Assembly (NCBI GenBank): GCA_025024175.1
Contig: QCXZ01000138.1
Span: 47,153,092 to 47,217,091 of the forward strand
DNA length: 64,000 nucleotides
Direction: 5' to 3'
From: Rhyzopertha dominica
Taxonomy: Eukaryota; Arthropoda; Insecta; Coleoptera; Bostrichidae
The position numbers and the translations under genes are program-made. Every line of letters starts with the position of its first letter. Within the stretch, counting starts at the first letter, position 1. Positions 20,694-32,073 of the stretch are shown piece by piece. Below the pieces are notes generated by a model. It saw nothing but the letters and a program-made list of their open reading frames with translations. It ran no database searches and was not told the origin of the DNA.

Positions 20694-21741
20694 GGGGTTT
20701 CCAATAGGGACGGGTCGATGTTGACAGGCTGTTACGGCTATGTTGTTATAGCGACCTCTGTCAAATATGTTGTTTGTCATTCAGTCACAGATGCCAAATC
20801 ATCATGTCAAGTTACACGATTGAGCAACATGTCCAAATGATAAAACTCTATTATAAAAATGAGTGTTCATTACCAAAAACTTTGCGAGCGTTGCGTCCAT
20901 TTTATGGCAGACGCGGTGGCCCTTCAAAGTCGACTCTTCAACGTTTGGTGGCCAAATTTGAGACGACCGGTTCCGTAAACGATCAGCCAGCACCCCTACG
21001 TACAAGGAATGCCAGATCGGTCGAAAACATTGCCGCTGTCAGTGAAAGTGTACAGGAGAATCCGAGGCAGTCACGTTCTCGTCGTGCACAAGAACTCAGC
21101 CCTTCGCAGACTTCAACTTGGCGGATTTTGCGTCGGAACTTGGGCCTGTACCCGTACAAGATCCAACTGACCCAAGAGCTCAAAGTTAACGATCACCGTC
21201 AATGTCGTTTGTTTGCTAATTGGGCTTTGGACCGTTCGGAAGAGGATCCTAACTTTGGGCGAAAAATCATTTTTATCGACGAGGCGCAATTTTGGCTGAA
21301 TGGCCATGTTAACAAGAAAAATTGTCGTATATGGGGCGACGCCAACCCACACGAAGTTCAGCAGATCACAATGCATCCACAAAAAGTGACGTGAATCGAC
21401 CACCAAGATCGTGTGATTTGACCCCGCTAGACTTTTTCTTGTGGGGTTTTCTAAAGTCTCATGTCTAAACCAATAAACCACAATCGACTGATGCCCTCAA
21501 GATCAGCATAACCCACGCCATTGCTCAAATTCAGCCGGATTTATGCGGCAGAGTAATTGAAAATTGGACCTCTAGGGTTCGTGCCGCTGTGAGAAGCCGC
21601 GACGGACATATGAATGATGTAATATTTCATACATAGTGGCATACATGGGCCTTTCAAATAAAAAAATAATTTCGTTAATACCTCACACACAGCTTGTTTT
21701 ATTCCATTTCAGCATCGGCCCGTCCCTATTGGAAAACCCTT
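20694..21741 (+). mobile_element. Tc1/mariner-superfamily element, internally deleted, ~1048 bp
   Basis: TA at 20692-20693 and 21742-21743 bounds inverted ends: GGGGTTTCCAATAGGGACGG on the left and, on the inverse strand, AAGGGTTTTCCAATAGGGAC on the right. Pairing continues through CGATG. The transposase frame inside lacks its middle. The DUF4817-type N-terminus and Tc3-like body suggest an insect DD41D-type lineage; the spacing itself cannot be measured because of the deletion. Confidence 0.85.
20804..21636 (+). pseudogene. Tc1/mariner-superfamily transposase with central deletion
   Basis: The start is ATG at 20804 (MSSYTIEQHV), preferred over the in-frame upstream ATG at 20774 because the helix-turn-helix domain begins here. 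N-terminal part: QMIKLYYKNECSLPKTLRAL, GPSKSTLQRLVAKFE, then SRRAQELSPSQTSTWRILRR (second helix-turn-helix). Catalytic part: FIDEAQFWLNGHVNKKNCRIWG with the first acidic residue. At about 21388 the frame breaks and jumps to the C-terminal segment NRPPRSCDLTPLDFFLWGFL with the last D. The second catalytic D region (normally D-G-A-x-x-H-x-A) is deleted. A further stop replaces a codon near 21466 and the end is TAG at 21634-21636. It cannot make an active enzyme. Confidence 0.9.
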
Positions 21742-21743
21742 TA

Positions 21744-22119
21744 TAAATAATCACGAAAAAATAATTTCTGGGTGATAATTTGAAAGTCAATGGCAGTTTA
21801 AGTCATTTAGCATTAAAGGTTTTGCTTAAAATTTGGACTAGAAATGCACAATTATGTAGGACATATGTCGCCAAATATGCAGATAATCGATACACTGACA
21901 TAAAATTATTAAAAAAAAATAATCGAAAAAAAAAGTTGACACCTTGTATCTTGTTACTTTCGGGTTTTGATAAAAATGGTATAGGAACTATTAATTATTC
22001 GAGTACAACAACCTTCCCTCAGTAAAAATTGTCAGCGACTAATTTTAATGTGTTTGCAAGTTAATGATTGTAATTTGAAGGAAGAAAGGTAATCTCCCTG
22101 TGGGGTTGTAACTTGTAAA
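21744..22119. other. unassigned spacer
   Basis: AT-rich, nothing recognised. The open frame at 21780-22025 is lysine/leucine-rich low complexity. Confidence 0.4.
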
Positions 22120-22860
22120 GTCAAGCTGGCACTGCTCCGAAATTGTAGGAAGCATTGAGGCTATCTAGATATCAATGAAAACGCTGGTGNGCAGACTGAA
22201 ATCTTGAATGAGCGAATAACATACGCATTTTCCACCGGCTTCGCGACATTCATATGCNCACCCCTCTTCAAGGAGCACTCATCTTACATCCTTCCATAAT
22301 TAGAGCACCATAAAGCTAGTGCTAGCTCGTATAATTATTAAACCCCCTTTCTCAGACATAAAGGCGCACCACGATCGTAATCCTTTTGCAGGGTTCCCGG
22401 ATTATATAATAACGCCGGTTCGGGCTTGGATCCTTCGCGTATTTCGTGCTTTGTGATCCGATCTGTCACGTGTCAAAGCAGCCAGCATTGGCGGAATGCA
22501 AAGCCCGTATATACAAGTGCAACTCGAGCGAAAGAGTGCCAGGCACAATATTTCTACGTTGCCCGAACACGGCCTTTGACGTTCTTTTATAATAAAATAT
22601 GCTCGACGTATTTTTGAGCGGAAAATGTGCACGCCCATAATAACTTCAAATTCCCCGTTTAGCCTTTGATGCAGTATTGATATTCGCGAGAATGTCTCCG
22701 CAGGGGTAACACATTAAAAATGCGCTGCAGCCCCTGAATACCTCGGCGGATAGAGGATTGCAATATCGCAACTAAGAAATGGGAAAGGCGTTCAATGGAA
22801 GCGAGAGATGCTCTTCTCATCGCTGTATATGTATGAATAATCGGAAAATACTTGACAGAG
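22120..22860. other. GC-rich island 4
   Basis: A long composition-shifted block (two ambiguous bases at 22190 and 22258) with non-repetitive sequence, e.g. CGGCGGATAGAGGATTGC. No convincing coding frame. Inferred regulatory candidate. Confidence 0.35.
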
Positions 22861-23447
22861 TGTTGGCATTAAGACTGGGTAAACAGATACTGCAAACATG
22901 CCGAAGCTTTCATGTTAATACAGATCCTCTCTTTTATAAAGAAAAATCAATATTGTAGCGGCGTTTTAATCCAATTAAATTACACACCAAACAGTATCAG
23001 ACTCAAAGTAACAGATAATGAATATAATCCACTGGTTCACTTGTTTCACCGTTCTAAAAGTCCACGTATAAATCAGTAGCTACACTAAGCTGATTTTCAG
23101 TAACTAATAAATATTTAAACGGTCGTAACACGCTACATTAGTGTGACGTTGATGTCCGCCATCTTGCTGCGGTATGCCAAGGTTCTGGATCTAAATAAAC
23201 CAAATTTTCATACCGTGGGTAAGGAAGCCCAATGTCTTGTGCAAAATTGTAGTTTTATAAGAATGTTTTAAAGTATTATGGCGTATTTGCGAGCAGTTAA
23301 CCCTGCTTCGTGTTACTTAGCACGTACTATAAACCGAAATGACACCTAGTTACAGTGTAATGTTGAAAAGCTTAACCTAGAATAAGCGCGTGTAGAATTT
23401 CGGTTTGTAACGGCTGCTAAATATATATTCTTAAGAAAATCATTAAT
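22861..23447. other. unassigned sequence
   Basis: No gene seen. GTCCGCCATCTTGCTGCGG near 23154-23173 resembles promoter- or MITE-type words but has no paired copy. Confidence 0.35.
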
Positions 23448-24770
23448 ACATTACACAGTACTGTTAATTTCATGAGACTACGGTAGACTTTTATAAAAGA
23501 GTTGAAAGAAGAAAACTTTTCATTTAGCGATAAGAGATCTCGCATTTGCGCTCTATCCAGAATAGATACATACATGTATGTATCCACTCTGGATAGAGTA
23601 AAAAAAAAACCTAGACAAATTTAACTCAATCTTCTACACCTTCATCTGCAACCTTGGATAGACGCAAAACCACCAGGCCATACTGTAGAGGGCTTGTGTT
23701 GATCATATGTTCAATTGTTTGGAGGGGTCCTCCACATTCACGTGAAGGGTTGATAGATGGATCTCATTTATTAAGAAAAACGTTGCATTTCCGATGACCA
23801 GTGCAAAGGCAATTCAGAGTGACCCAAGACTTCCTCGGGAGGGCAGTTTCGGCCACCTTTTTTGTAGGATCTGTAGGATTCTGTAGAGAAATATTTTTAC
23901 CAAGCTTTATATTTAGCAAACTTTCTGCGAATTTCCGGAGAAGCATTGTTTGAAAGAATCGAGAGCCAAGGTAATGGAGTTGACTTAATTGCCCCAGTGA
24001 TTAGTTGCATTGCAGTATTAAGTTAAGTGTCAATTTTTCCTGTACGATGACTATTTTTCCAGACAGGACACCAGCACTTAGCAGTGTTTAAAGCAAGGCA
24101 GTTGCAGTAGGACGGAGTGCACTTGTATTTGCACCCCAATTTGTACCAGCAAGCTTATACAGACTGTAATTTTTTACTATGTTTCAAAAGTATGTTATTT
24201 GATATAATTTTTTTGCCTTTTAAGATTGTTGAGATGAAATCAAGTTACTTCTATCTTCAATGGATTAGGGCACAAGCGCCAGGCTTGAAAATATCAATTC
24301 ATAATCTCGATGTCTCTTGAAAGGTTTTGTTGAAGTACAGAAAAGTCTTTATTTTGCAAAGCCAATGCCATTTCGTCTGCATACCCAAATTTTCTCGATT
24401 GAGTTACTGGAAGGTCACATACGTCAAGGTTGAAAATAATAGGCGACAGAACCGATCCTTGTGGAGTACCAATATTAAAAATCCTGAATTTGCTATTTTT
24501 TTCTCCCAGAAGCACTCTGAATTGGTGTTAGGACAGTATTCCTTCGATGAGCTTCACAGTCTTTCCATATTTCATAGTATTAAATAGTTTGAGGATCAAT
24601 TCACCTTTCTACACAGTATCATATGCCGCTGATAAGTCTGTTAACACTACTCCATGTAGGGATCCATCGGGATTCCTAGCGTCACCTGGTTTTGGGCGTT
24701 CCATTCACCCCAAAATCTTAATTGTTTATTGTAACAAACGGTTTGCTTTGTGAAAGCAGTCGATTATATT
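23448..24770 (-). pseudogene. LINE reverse transcriptase and C-terminal tail (LINE B)
   Basis: Minus strand, mostly one frame. RT motif LTDLSAAYDTV at about 24645-24612 is followed by TAG where tryptophan is expected. Then KLFNTMKYGKTVKLIEGIL, a TAA, QFRVLLGEKNSKFRI, GTPQGSVLSPIIFNLDVCDL (about 24475-24415) and the catalytic box as YADE in place of YADD (about 24378). DFSVLQQNLSRDIEIMN and WRLCPNPLKIEVT follow. After a frameshifted gap comes the tail LPRKSWVTLNCLCTGHRKC (near 23830-23790) and PLQTIEHMIN. The 3' end matches LINE A. The changed catalytic box and stops make it dead. Clade: Jockey/CR1-like, not resolved further. Confidence 0.75.
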
Positions 24771-25009
24771 AAATTAGTTTGAAATCCTAACTGTACAAAA
24801 ATCTTCATTCAACCACAATCTTTAGTCGTTCGTCTTAAGACTGTTACTCAAGATTCAAGGTTTCTATCCAACGGAGGTGTCGGTAAATCGTTAACAAAGG
24901 GTCGTAAGTTTCAATATTTGCCAAAGTAACGAAGTACATGTCGTACAAGCACTTCTATCCGAACTAAAGCCGTTCTATTTATTTACCAATTTAAAACTCC
25001 CTTAACGAA
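24771..25009. other. unassigned spacer
   Basis: No feature recognised. Confidence 0.4.
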
Positions 25010-25450
25010 GGGTTATCGTGAACTTAATGGTCCAAGTTGGCCGGCTGCAGCCAGTGTGGCATTATCCCGCTGAGGAACGGGGCATTTGACAAACGGTATT
25101 TGGACGTTCAAGTGCTTGAATAAAATTGATTGCACCACTTACGTTTCCTCTCTTTGCACAGTTTTAACTTTGGTGACAGAATGCGGATTTTAGTGTTCAA
25201 CTCGAGGGAATGACATGCACGTCGAGTTTGCCTTGTTCAAGGCAATCGTGATGAATGGCCGAGGGAACTTTAAAAATGGCGTGGGTTGTTACAGCTGAGG
25301 TGGCCCTGAAGGAGAGCGAAATTGAAAGAAAGTGAAAGAATGGCGACCGGGTCATCTGAAATTTTGCTGCGTAAAGGTGAATAACTTTGAAGGATCCGTT
25401 TTTGATTTCGGCTCGTGTCAATTTCATCAACACAGATGAATACGCACTAG
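25010..25450. other. GC-rich island 5
   Basis: Non-repetitive block containing GTTGGCCGGCTGCAGCCAG and GAGCGAAATTGAAAGAAAG. The minus frame 25197-25433 has no known domain. Confidence 0.3.
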
Positions 25451-26984
25451 CTGCTAACAGAAGTTATGTTTTATTTATTACCATATTGGTTGAGTTCATT
25501 ACTTGTATAAAATTAGTGGTACAATTTACTGAAACAGCGCTGCTTGCAAAATTGTGGGATAATTGAGGATTTAATATCCTATGAGTATCATTTTAATGGC
25601 ATTCTACATTCCTAGAGACAATTTCATAAGTTATGTGTTGCAGTTTTTAGAACATTTCTTTGAAAAAAAAAATCTCCTACAAAATTAAGTGTCGAGGACA
25701 GGCGGGCAATACTATTATTTATTAAATGCTACCAAAAGCCCGAATTGTCTTTATAATATGCTAAATAAGTAACCATTTAGTTATTTATATCCAAATAGAT
25801 TAGTTATGTGAAAAATGGTTTGTTGTTTAGTTAAAAAAAACTTTGCTGTAGTCTGATATTATTTTTGGAATTATGTGATTCCTACGAATAGAAATTATGT
25901 ACAAGTATAATAAAATCTTACCAACCACGTTTGCATTAAAAGTAACGTCATAGCAGTTTTCTCATTATAACACAGACAGCATTTATTGGCAACAATCACA
26001 ATCAAAATGTAATCTGACGCATTACATCCGACCATTCACTCGTTTCAGTTGCTGTCATTAGGGAAACACTAATCCGTTTGCAACTACTTCCTTCATCTTT
26101 ATTTTTTCATTGTGTTTCTTTCCTGGTTTTCTCCCTCTGGGGCGTAGACCCAATCCTTATTATAAATTTAAAAAATGGCATTAACCAAAGAAAAAAGAAA
26201 AACCCTGGAACCAAGACTTTGCGACCAGTCAAAAATATGTATCGGTCTTCATTTAGTAACAGACAACTTGTGCTTAATTTAACTCTCCTTCAAGACCTGT
26301 GAAAAATCATGGTTTTTGAAGCAAAAACGCAAGAACAAAAATGATGCCTTAACTTCAAATAATAGAAACTGCGATATCATACGACAATGTTTCTTAAATA
26401 GAAGTTGATATTAAAGGGGTGACAGGACTCAACAAAATGTAGAAAACCTTCTTTTTTTCAGAAAATATTGCTCCTTTAAAAATAGGTTTTTAATTTTATC
26501 TTAAAAAACAGTATGGATAATTAATTGTTTTATTGAATTGCAGTTTTCAGTTCCCTCCAGTCCCACTGCAGGCGTGTAGTAATCATTTACTGTATAAGCT
26601 GCAAATTCTAAATTTAAATGTGTAGTACTCTCTAACATACATTATGGCAATTTATATGTAAATTGCTTCCAAAACTTTGACACCATTGAAAATCAAAACA
26701 CTTCAACATTTCAGCATATATATTATACATACATTTTACTGCCTGTGTGTAATTGTGTTTTAAAATTAAGGTTAATTGGTGGCATCTTTCTCAGTTAAAA
26801 CTTTGCTTCCTTTGCATAATTCCAGTAGATGCGATAACAATAATTGTGATATTTAAACCCCAGTTTGATATTTCTTTCATAAGAAGAGCTAACTGCAGTT
26901 CATTTCAATCATATTAATTGTTGGTAATGCAACTGGTTTTCATACTACAGCACATCCAGTAGATAATGAGTATAAATTTTATTT
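25451..26984. other. unassigned AT-rich sequence
   Basis: No gene, paired repeat or structured RNA recognised. Confidence 0.4.
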
Positions 26985-27480
26985 TCATCTTAGAAGCGAA
27001 GACGAAATAAACAAAATAATAGGTTCTGTGGGATCTATAGCAGATGGAGTTGATAATATAAGTATTGTGATGGTAAAGCTATGGAGCCCGTTTGTTATAC
27101 CATTCATAGCATACATTGTACACAGCTGTTTATTACAAATATATTTTCCCATGCAGTGGAAAGCATCAATGGTAAATCCTCTGCCCAAAATGTCTGTCAA
27201 TATCAGAGTGTACAAGTTTTAGTGTTTTAGTAATGATTTTTATATTTCTTAGACATCTATTTGGGAGATCGATTACATAAGGTTAACCTGAACGAGTCCT
27301 TTTCAGACAACATCATTTTATATCGTGGTGTTCCACAAGGGTCGATATTGTGCACTCCTCTTTACATTATATACACTTGTCAGTTACATTAATGTATAGA
27401 AAAATACATTGTTACGTAGATGACAGGCAAATTTATTTTAGTGCCATAAAAGCAGTTATGGTATGAAGTAAATGATTTGG
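26985..27480 (+). pseudogene. LINE reverse transcriptase fragment (LINE D)
   Basis: 27000-27190 reads NKIIGSVGSIADGVDNISI, VIPFIAYIVHSCLLQ and QWKASMVNPLPK, the region just before the RT palm ('G-x-D-x-I ... P-x-x-WK-x-A-x-V-x-P-[IL]-PK'). After a deletion removing the 'D-x-S-K-A-F-D' motif it resumes in other frames at about 27240 with YLGDRLHKVNLNESFSDNII, GVPQGSILCTPLYIIYT, and the catalytic box as YVDD (about 27412-27424). Several stops and frame changes. 5' and 3' ends are missing. Confidence 0.7.
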
Positions 27481-27527
27481 TGAACGCAGATTTAGACTTA
27501 TTAATTAATATTTCTAAATATCATAAT

Positions 27528-27588
27528 TGTGATGATATTCGCGAAGAAAGATAAGTCTTTTGTGATGGTATTCGTGAAGAAAGATAAT
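27528..27588. repeat. short tandem duplication, period about 32 bp
   Basis: TTGTGATGATATTCGCGAAG... is repeated at once as TTGTGATGGTATTCGTGAAG..., with two or three differences. Confidence 0.7.
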
Positions 27589-27949
27589 CAGCACTGGAAA
27601 AATCATATAAAAATAGTGATTTATGAAAACTATTTAAAACATGTAGATGTGTTCCAACGTAGCATATCTAATAATGATACATAATAACCGTTATATTTCA
27701 TATCTTGACCAGTACTACTTGCATATTGCAATTTATATTTCTCTTGTAGTTTTTACTGCTGTTCATTTTGTTTATCACGTGGTATTATTATTAACTACAT
27801 GTTCAATAAGAACCTACTACAATTGTAAATACAGTAGGTACTTGATTTTCGTGGACAATTATCTGAATTTGGGCTGACGCTTTAGACGGCAAAAATCCCC
27901 TTAATGACATAAATTCCTGAACGCAGCGTGACCAAAGTTTTTTGCAGGT
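27589..27949. other. unassigned spacer
   Basis: AT-rich; hydrophobic open frame 27647-27877 is not recognised. Confidence 0.35.
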
Positions 27950-28400
27950 TACCGGGGGCTAAAAACTCCCGACCCCGTAAACAAAAAATTCACTCNTCCC
28001 CATGTTCTGGTTGCTCCCATAATTCCTTCTCGGCGGAATCCCCGAAGTCCCCTTGTACCGTTTAGGAAGCAGTTTAATTTACATCCGCTACCCCCGGTGC
28101 CACCCGCAGTTCTTCGCTTGTATTTTTCTCGCATACTTATGGAAATTTTATACATGCAGGCACCGGTCGGGAAATGTATATGGAATCTGTTAAAGCGCGA
28201 CGAAAGTTTTCTCTTTCCGCTGGCGTTCATATTTGGCCAGCGACACGAGTCGGCCCATATTGACTTAAAAGGAGTTCGCCTATAATAAAAAAAGTTGGTG
28301 ACAGTTCGCCTTCAGAAGTTCGGGGCCCGCTGGCGTGCTGGGCTCATTTCGGTTATGGGTTATTTATAGACTGCTAACGCCGATATTTCATTTTCGAGGT
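27950..28400. other. GC-rich island 6
   Basis: Non-repetitive GC-rich block (one ambiguous base at 27996) with CCGCTACCCCCGGTGCCACC and AGTTCGGGGCCCGCTGGCG. No coding frame with known motifs. Confidence 0.35.
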
Positions 28401-29079
28401 GCACGCCCACTGTTGCGAAAAAATCGCTGAATTTTAAATATTTGGCTGCTGTAAAGACTGATATTCTGGTTAAGTACGGCGACTATGGCGATAAGTCTGT
28501 TCCGCTCAGGCCATCCAACTTTCATGATGTTAATGTGTGCCCCTGTGGATTATATGGTGGCTTCATTGACCTTTAGAAGCACAAAATATTGTTCATTATT
28601 GTATGGTAAACATAAGTCTGCTGTCCTTTGTACAAATATTTGATTGAAGCTTTCAAATTACGGCCTAAAGTCGATATATATGTTTCAGGAAGGTTAAATT
28701 ATTGTGTTTTGATTGACTGGATATAAGAGGCTGCTTGAGCGATTTGCAGTTATTGCAGTTCAACATTATTATTTGTGCATATTGCTATAAAAAGTTTCTA
28801 AGAATAATTAGGTTATTCACTGCTGGTCTTCAGCAAAACTTAATGTTTTATTCTGAATGGCATTACCACTTTACCACAGGCATCATTTTGAATCTGTTTG
28901 GTGACGATTGAGTTTAACCTTTATACAAGATGAACAATGACCATAGGCGGCTACATCTCTGGATTACCTTGTCTTGATGACGCTAAGGGGAAAAAGTTCT
29001 TAAAGAAAAAGGGCTGCCCTGTAGTGGCAGTGCAGTTTCGATCACTTCATCAATATTTGTCAAAGAAAGATACAGTTTA
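28401..29079. other. unassigned sequence
   Basis: Nothing recognised apart from a PLE-like TTTGTCAAAGAAAGAT word at its right edge (about 29056). Confidence 0.35.
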
Positions 29080-29255
29080 AGTAAATAAAAAAATCACCTA
29101 GAAAGCGAGACATCATAGAAATAATATGGCAACTTGATATAATTTAAACCGGTTATAGAAACACCACACAGATTTGAATGTGGGTGGTTTTGACCCGTTT
29201 AGATTTTATTGTAGAGTTGTTTCTATGACGTCTCGCGTCCCTGGTGTTGGTGTTA
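29080..29255. mobile_element. PLE terminal fragment in inverted-repeat form
   Basis: GCGAGACATCATAGAAATAA (29104 on) is an imperfect inverse of TTGTTTCTATGACGTCTCGC (29218 on). The same segment occurs in the PLE tail at about 6315-6345. The arms extend roughly 40 bp. No frame. Confidence 0.45.
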
Positions 29256-30234
29256 AATTATTTAAAAATTTGTTGGAACTGCATGTATCAAACCTTTTTC
29301 TTGGAAAAGAAAAAAGCCATTCTTCTTGCTATATTCCATCGTTGTAATATAAATGCTGAATCGGCTCCCACATATAGTATGCTTATTATGTTCTAATGGT
29401 TATAGTTTTGTTATTTGACTACTCAACTGCATAGAGACAGAAACAAGTAATTTTGATTCTCAACACACATAGTGTCATTAAATTTTAGGAGTATTGTGTC
29501 TTATCACTATTACTAGTTTAATAATCTAATTTTTTCCATTAGATCACGAATGCTGTGATATAGAATATATTTAATAGAGGTAGGATCGTTCAACTCCCTT
29601 CAATTCAATTCAATAAAAATACAAAGTCGTACGGCCGGTACCCATTACAATTATCTTTACTGAAGCCGATATTAGCTAAGTACTATTAAACCCGGTATCC
29701 TTACAGCGCCTTCAAGTAAGGCGGTTCAGATTTAAATTACGGGATTTTGATATTAGCTTAATACAGAGAATAGGAACCAACCACTGGCGCATAAACTATT
29801 TGTTTTACATTTTGTCACTACATACAAGCGATGTGCCAACCGCTCCAGAGTTAGCCTGTATTTTTTAAATTTCACCCACAATAACCTGCAAGACTAATGA
29901 ATTGGTTGACATAAATAGAGTTGGCTAAGGTCTCTTCTTAAATAAAGGGTCATTTGTAGATTTTTCTATAAATATTACTATTTAATAGTGGATTTTTTTA
30001 GAACTAACGCTTTGAGTTTATTTGATTACCACATTTTAATTTAGTTATTAAATTCCTTATGGGGCCCGGGGCGGACCCCCATCGCCGCTACCCCCCCCCC
30101 CTTAGTTCGCCAGTGCTACCATGAACTCACTAAAAGTAGTTTCAAGCTTCATAGCCAATAAGAAGTTCATATTTGCCAAAAATTTTAAATAAAGTTGTTT
30201 CAAATTATTTTTACAGAATTCCTTATAGCTGTAT
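29256..30234. other. unassigned sequence with C-run
   Basis: No gene. 30060-30120 holds GGGGCCCGGGGCGGACCCC followed by an 11-12-base C run and a CGCCAGTGCTA end, which looks like the terminus of a hAT-type element. No partner end was found. Confidence 0.3.
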
Positions 30235-30425
30235 ACGAGGGTGAATGCTTTCAGCGTCCATATATATAAGATAATATTTTAAAATTTTGTTTGAACTTGT
30301 GTCAGGCAAATTTTGAGGTTCTTCGTCTTTGACAAAGATTACAGGTGTAATCGAAACGTCAGACTATTAACTTTTTGTCAGTGTTTTCAAGTGACAGCGA
30401 TCTATCCGACAAAATATTATCTTAT
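30235..30425 (+). mobile_element. PLE 3' terminal region with degenerate hammerhead, second copy
   Basis: 30290-30410 matches the reverse complement of 6175-6300: TTTTGTTTGAACTTGTGTCA, GATTACAGGTGTAATCGAAA, CGTCAGACT, TTTTTGTCAGTGTT, GACAGCGATCT. The hairpin GATTAC-AGGT-GTAATC and GAAACGTC are intact (30338-30361), but the 5' core reads TTGACAAA. Confidence 0.6.
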
Positions 30426-30601
30426 TCCTTATAGCTGATTTCATCTACGACTAAAAAGCGACAATTTTTTATTAATAGCAAATGAGAAGATGTGCAACTA
30501 TAATAGAAACAAATAATAGCTGCTGTTTCAGTTAGGATAATCGGATTTTGCTTTTTTGTATATAGAGCAGAGTCGACTTAAAAAACACATAGCAAATATT
30601 T

Positions 30602-30900
30602 ATGTTTTACCGTATAACTTTCAATCTCAGGGAGCGACATCCACCGGCAAGCCGATGAACGCCGCCCCAAAGAAACGTCTGGGATCGCTACTGCGTCTAG
30701 AAGAGAACCCCCGGTGAATGTCGCTCCCTGAGATTGTTTGGATTTGCCTACTGACATTATGTCGTTGACCTCCTACTTATGGAGTAAAACATCTGTGCTG
30801 TGTTGTCTACATTGGGACTATAGCCGAGCTGAAGAGATCTAATAGATCGAAACAGCTGTCCTCGGATTGCTTCTGATGTAGACAACACAGCGCACACCTT
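30602..30900 (+). mobile_element. PLE-type terminal sequence with two consecutive hairpins
   Basis: Inverted pair 1: CAATCTCAGGGAGCGACAT (about 30627) and ATGTCGCTCCCTGAGATTG (about 30717). Between them CCGATGA ... GAAACGTC at about 30652-30688 resembles a damaged hammerhead core. Inverted pair 2: TGTGCTGTGTTGTCTACAT (about 30793) and ATGTAGACAACACAGCGCAC (about 30876), which encloses the complete hammerhead at 30824-30865. No frame. Confidence 0.55.
30819..30870 (+). ncRNA. hammerhead ribozyme motif, complete core
   Basis: Stem I CCGAG (30824-30828)/CTCGG (30861-30865). Conserved CTGAAGA (30829-30835) follows. Stem II GATCT (30836-30840)-AAT-AGATC (30844-30848). GAA plus A (30849-30852). 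Stem III is the self-complementary ACAGCTGT. Cleavage triplet GTC at 30858-30860. Stem I can be extended by the flanking inverted repeat. All invariant hammerhead positions (CUGANGA, GAAA, GUC) are present. The very short stem III is the type described for PLE and retrozyme ribozymes that work best as dimers. Activity is inferred. Confidence 0.75.
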
Positions 30901-31029
30901 TGTTATTTAATTCTGAGATATTTTATATTTTCGCAAATTACTCAAAAAATTTTAATAGTTTATTATGATTTTCTGAGAAAGCATTTAGTAAGATTCATCT
31001 TCATTTTTAGTTGAGTTACCGATAAGAAT
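30901..31029. other. unassigned spacer
   Basis: AT-rich, nothing recognised. Confidence 0.4.
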
Positions 31030-31980
31030 AGATAAAGACAGATCCTGCCAAATTTTACTACGGCTACCAGTATCTTGGTTCACCAAGCGATATTCTAAAT
31101 GCTTTTGCTGATTTCCTTAGTAAATCTTATGCAGTTTCACCACAATTGCCGTTTAGAATACATCCTGCTATTACTTTATTACAGACGATTTGAGATACTT
31201 TTACATAACTATATATATCACAATTTATTTGGATATATTAGCGAACACCAACATGGCTTCATGAAAGCAAGCTCTAACACTACCAATTTGGTTTGTTTGA
31301 CTCAGTTGGTTACTGAAGCTTTGGATGATCATTTACAGACCGATGCAATTTATACGGATTTCTAAAATGCGTTTTGATAAGTTAAGTTACAGCATTTTGC
31401 TAAATAAATTTCACGGTTTCGGTATTTCTGATGCTTTGATTGATTGGTTCAAATCTTACCATCACAACAGAGTTCAGTACGTGACATATAATGGATTTGT
31501 GTTCCTCGAATACACTACTACTTCCGGAGTTCCGCAGGTTTCTGTCTTAGCTCCCTTATTTTTTTATACTGTTCATCAACGACATAACCGACGTTATCGA
31601 CGTAAACATTTTACTTTATGGAGATGATCTTAAACCTTACAGTACTATTCATTCAACCATCGTATTTGTATTTGCTCATAAAACAATATCTACCTACTAA
31701 ATAACTGGTGTAAATCCACTAGATTCCCTTTAAGCGTAGCTAAGTGCAAAGTTCTCTGGTTTACAATAAAGACAGTACCTGTGCTATATGACTTTAGTCT
31801 TCAGGGCCTGAGATCCGATACCAGTAATGATCTTGATGTAACTTTTGATAGAAAGTTATACTTTATACAACACACTCATAACAGTAAAGTGCCAGAAAGG
31901 TTTGATTTGATTTCGGTACATGCACGTAATTTTCTTATTAATTTTTTTAATTGACATTTTACCAATGTTTGCCAATTAAG
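31030..31980 (+). pseudogene. Jockey-like LINE reverse transcriptase remnant (LINE I)
   Basis: Starts inside the protein with LGSPSDILNAFADFLSKSY (about 31070). Then RRFEILLHNYIYHNLFGYIS, EHQHGFMKASSNTTNLVCLT and a damaged RT motif at about 31355: DF-stop-NAF where DFSKAFDK is expected, plus one extra base. LSYSILLNKFHGFGISDALI, SGVPQVSVLAP (G to V in the usual PQGS) and an intact catalytic box YGDDLKPYS (about 31613-31640, another frame) follow. Beyond 31650 only scattered stops remain. The PLE insertion at 31991 lies at or beyond its 3' end. Confidence 0.75.
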
Positions 31981-31990
31981 TATTAAAATT
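31981..31990. repeat. target-site duplication, left copy
   Basis: TATTAAAATT, repeated exactly at 32280-32289 on the other side of the PLE insertion. Confidence 0.75.
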
Positions 31991-32073
31991 ATGATGGCTT
32001 TCACGGTCGGCATTATTACTATTATTATTGTTGCTCTCCGGGTATAATGGCCGTGGTCTAAGAGAAAATAAAC

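Noticed and set aside
21113..21481. 122-codon minus-strand frame
   Set aside because: Antisense to the Tc1-type transposase.
30060..30120. GC-rich block with C-run as a hAT terminus
   Set aside because: No matching second end or target duplication was found; kept only as a remark.
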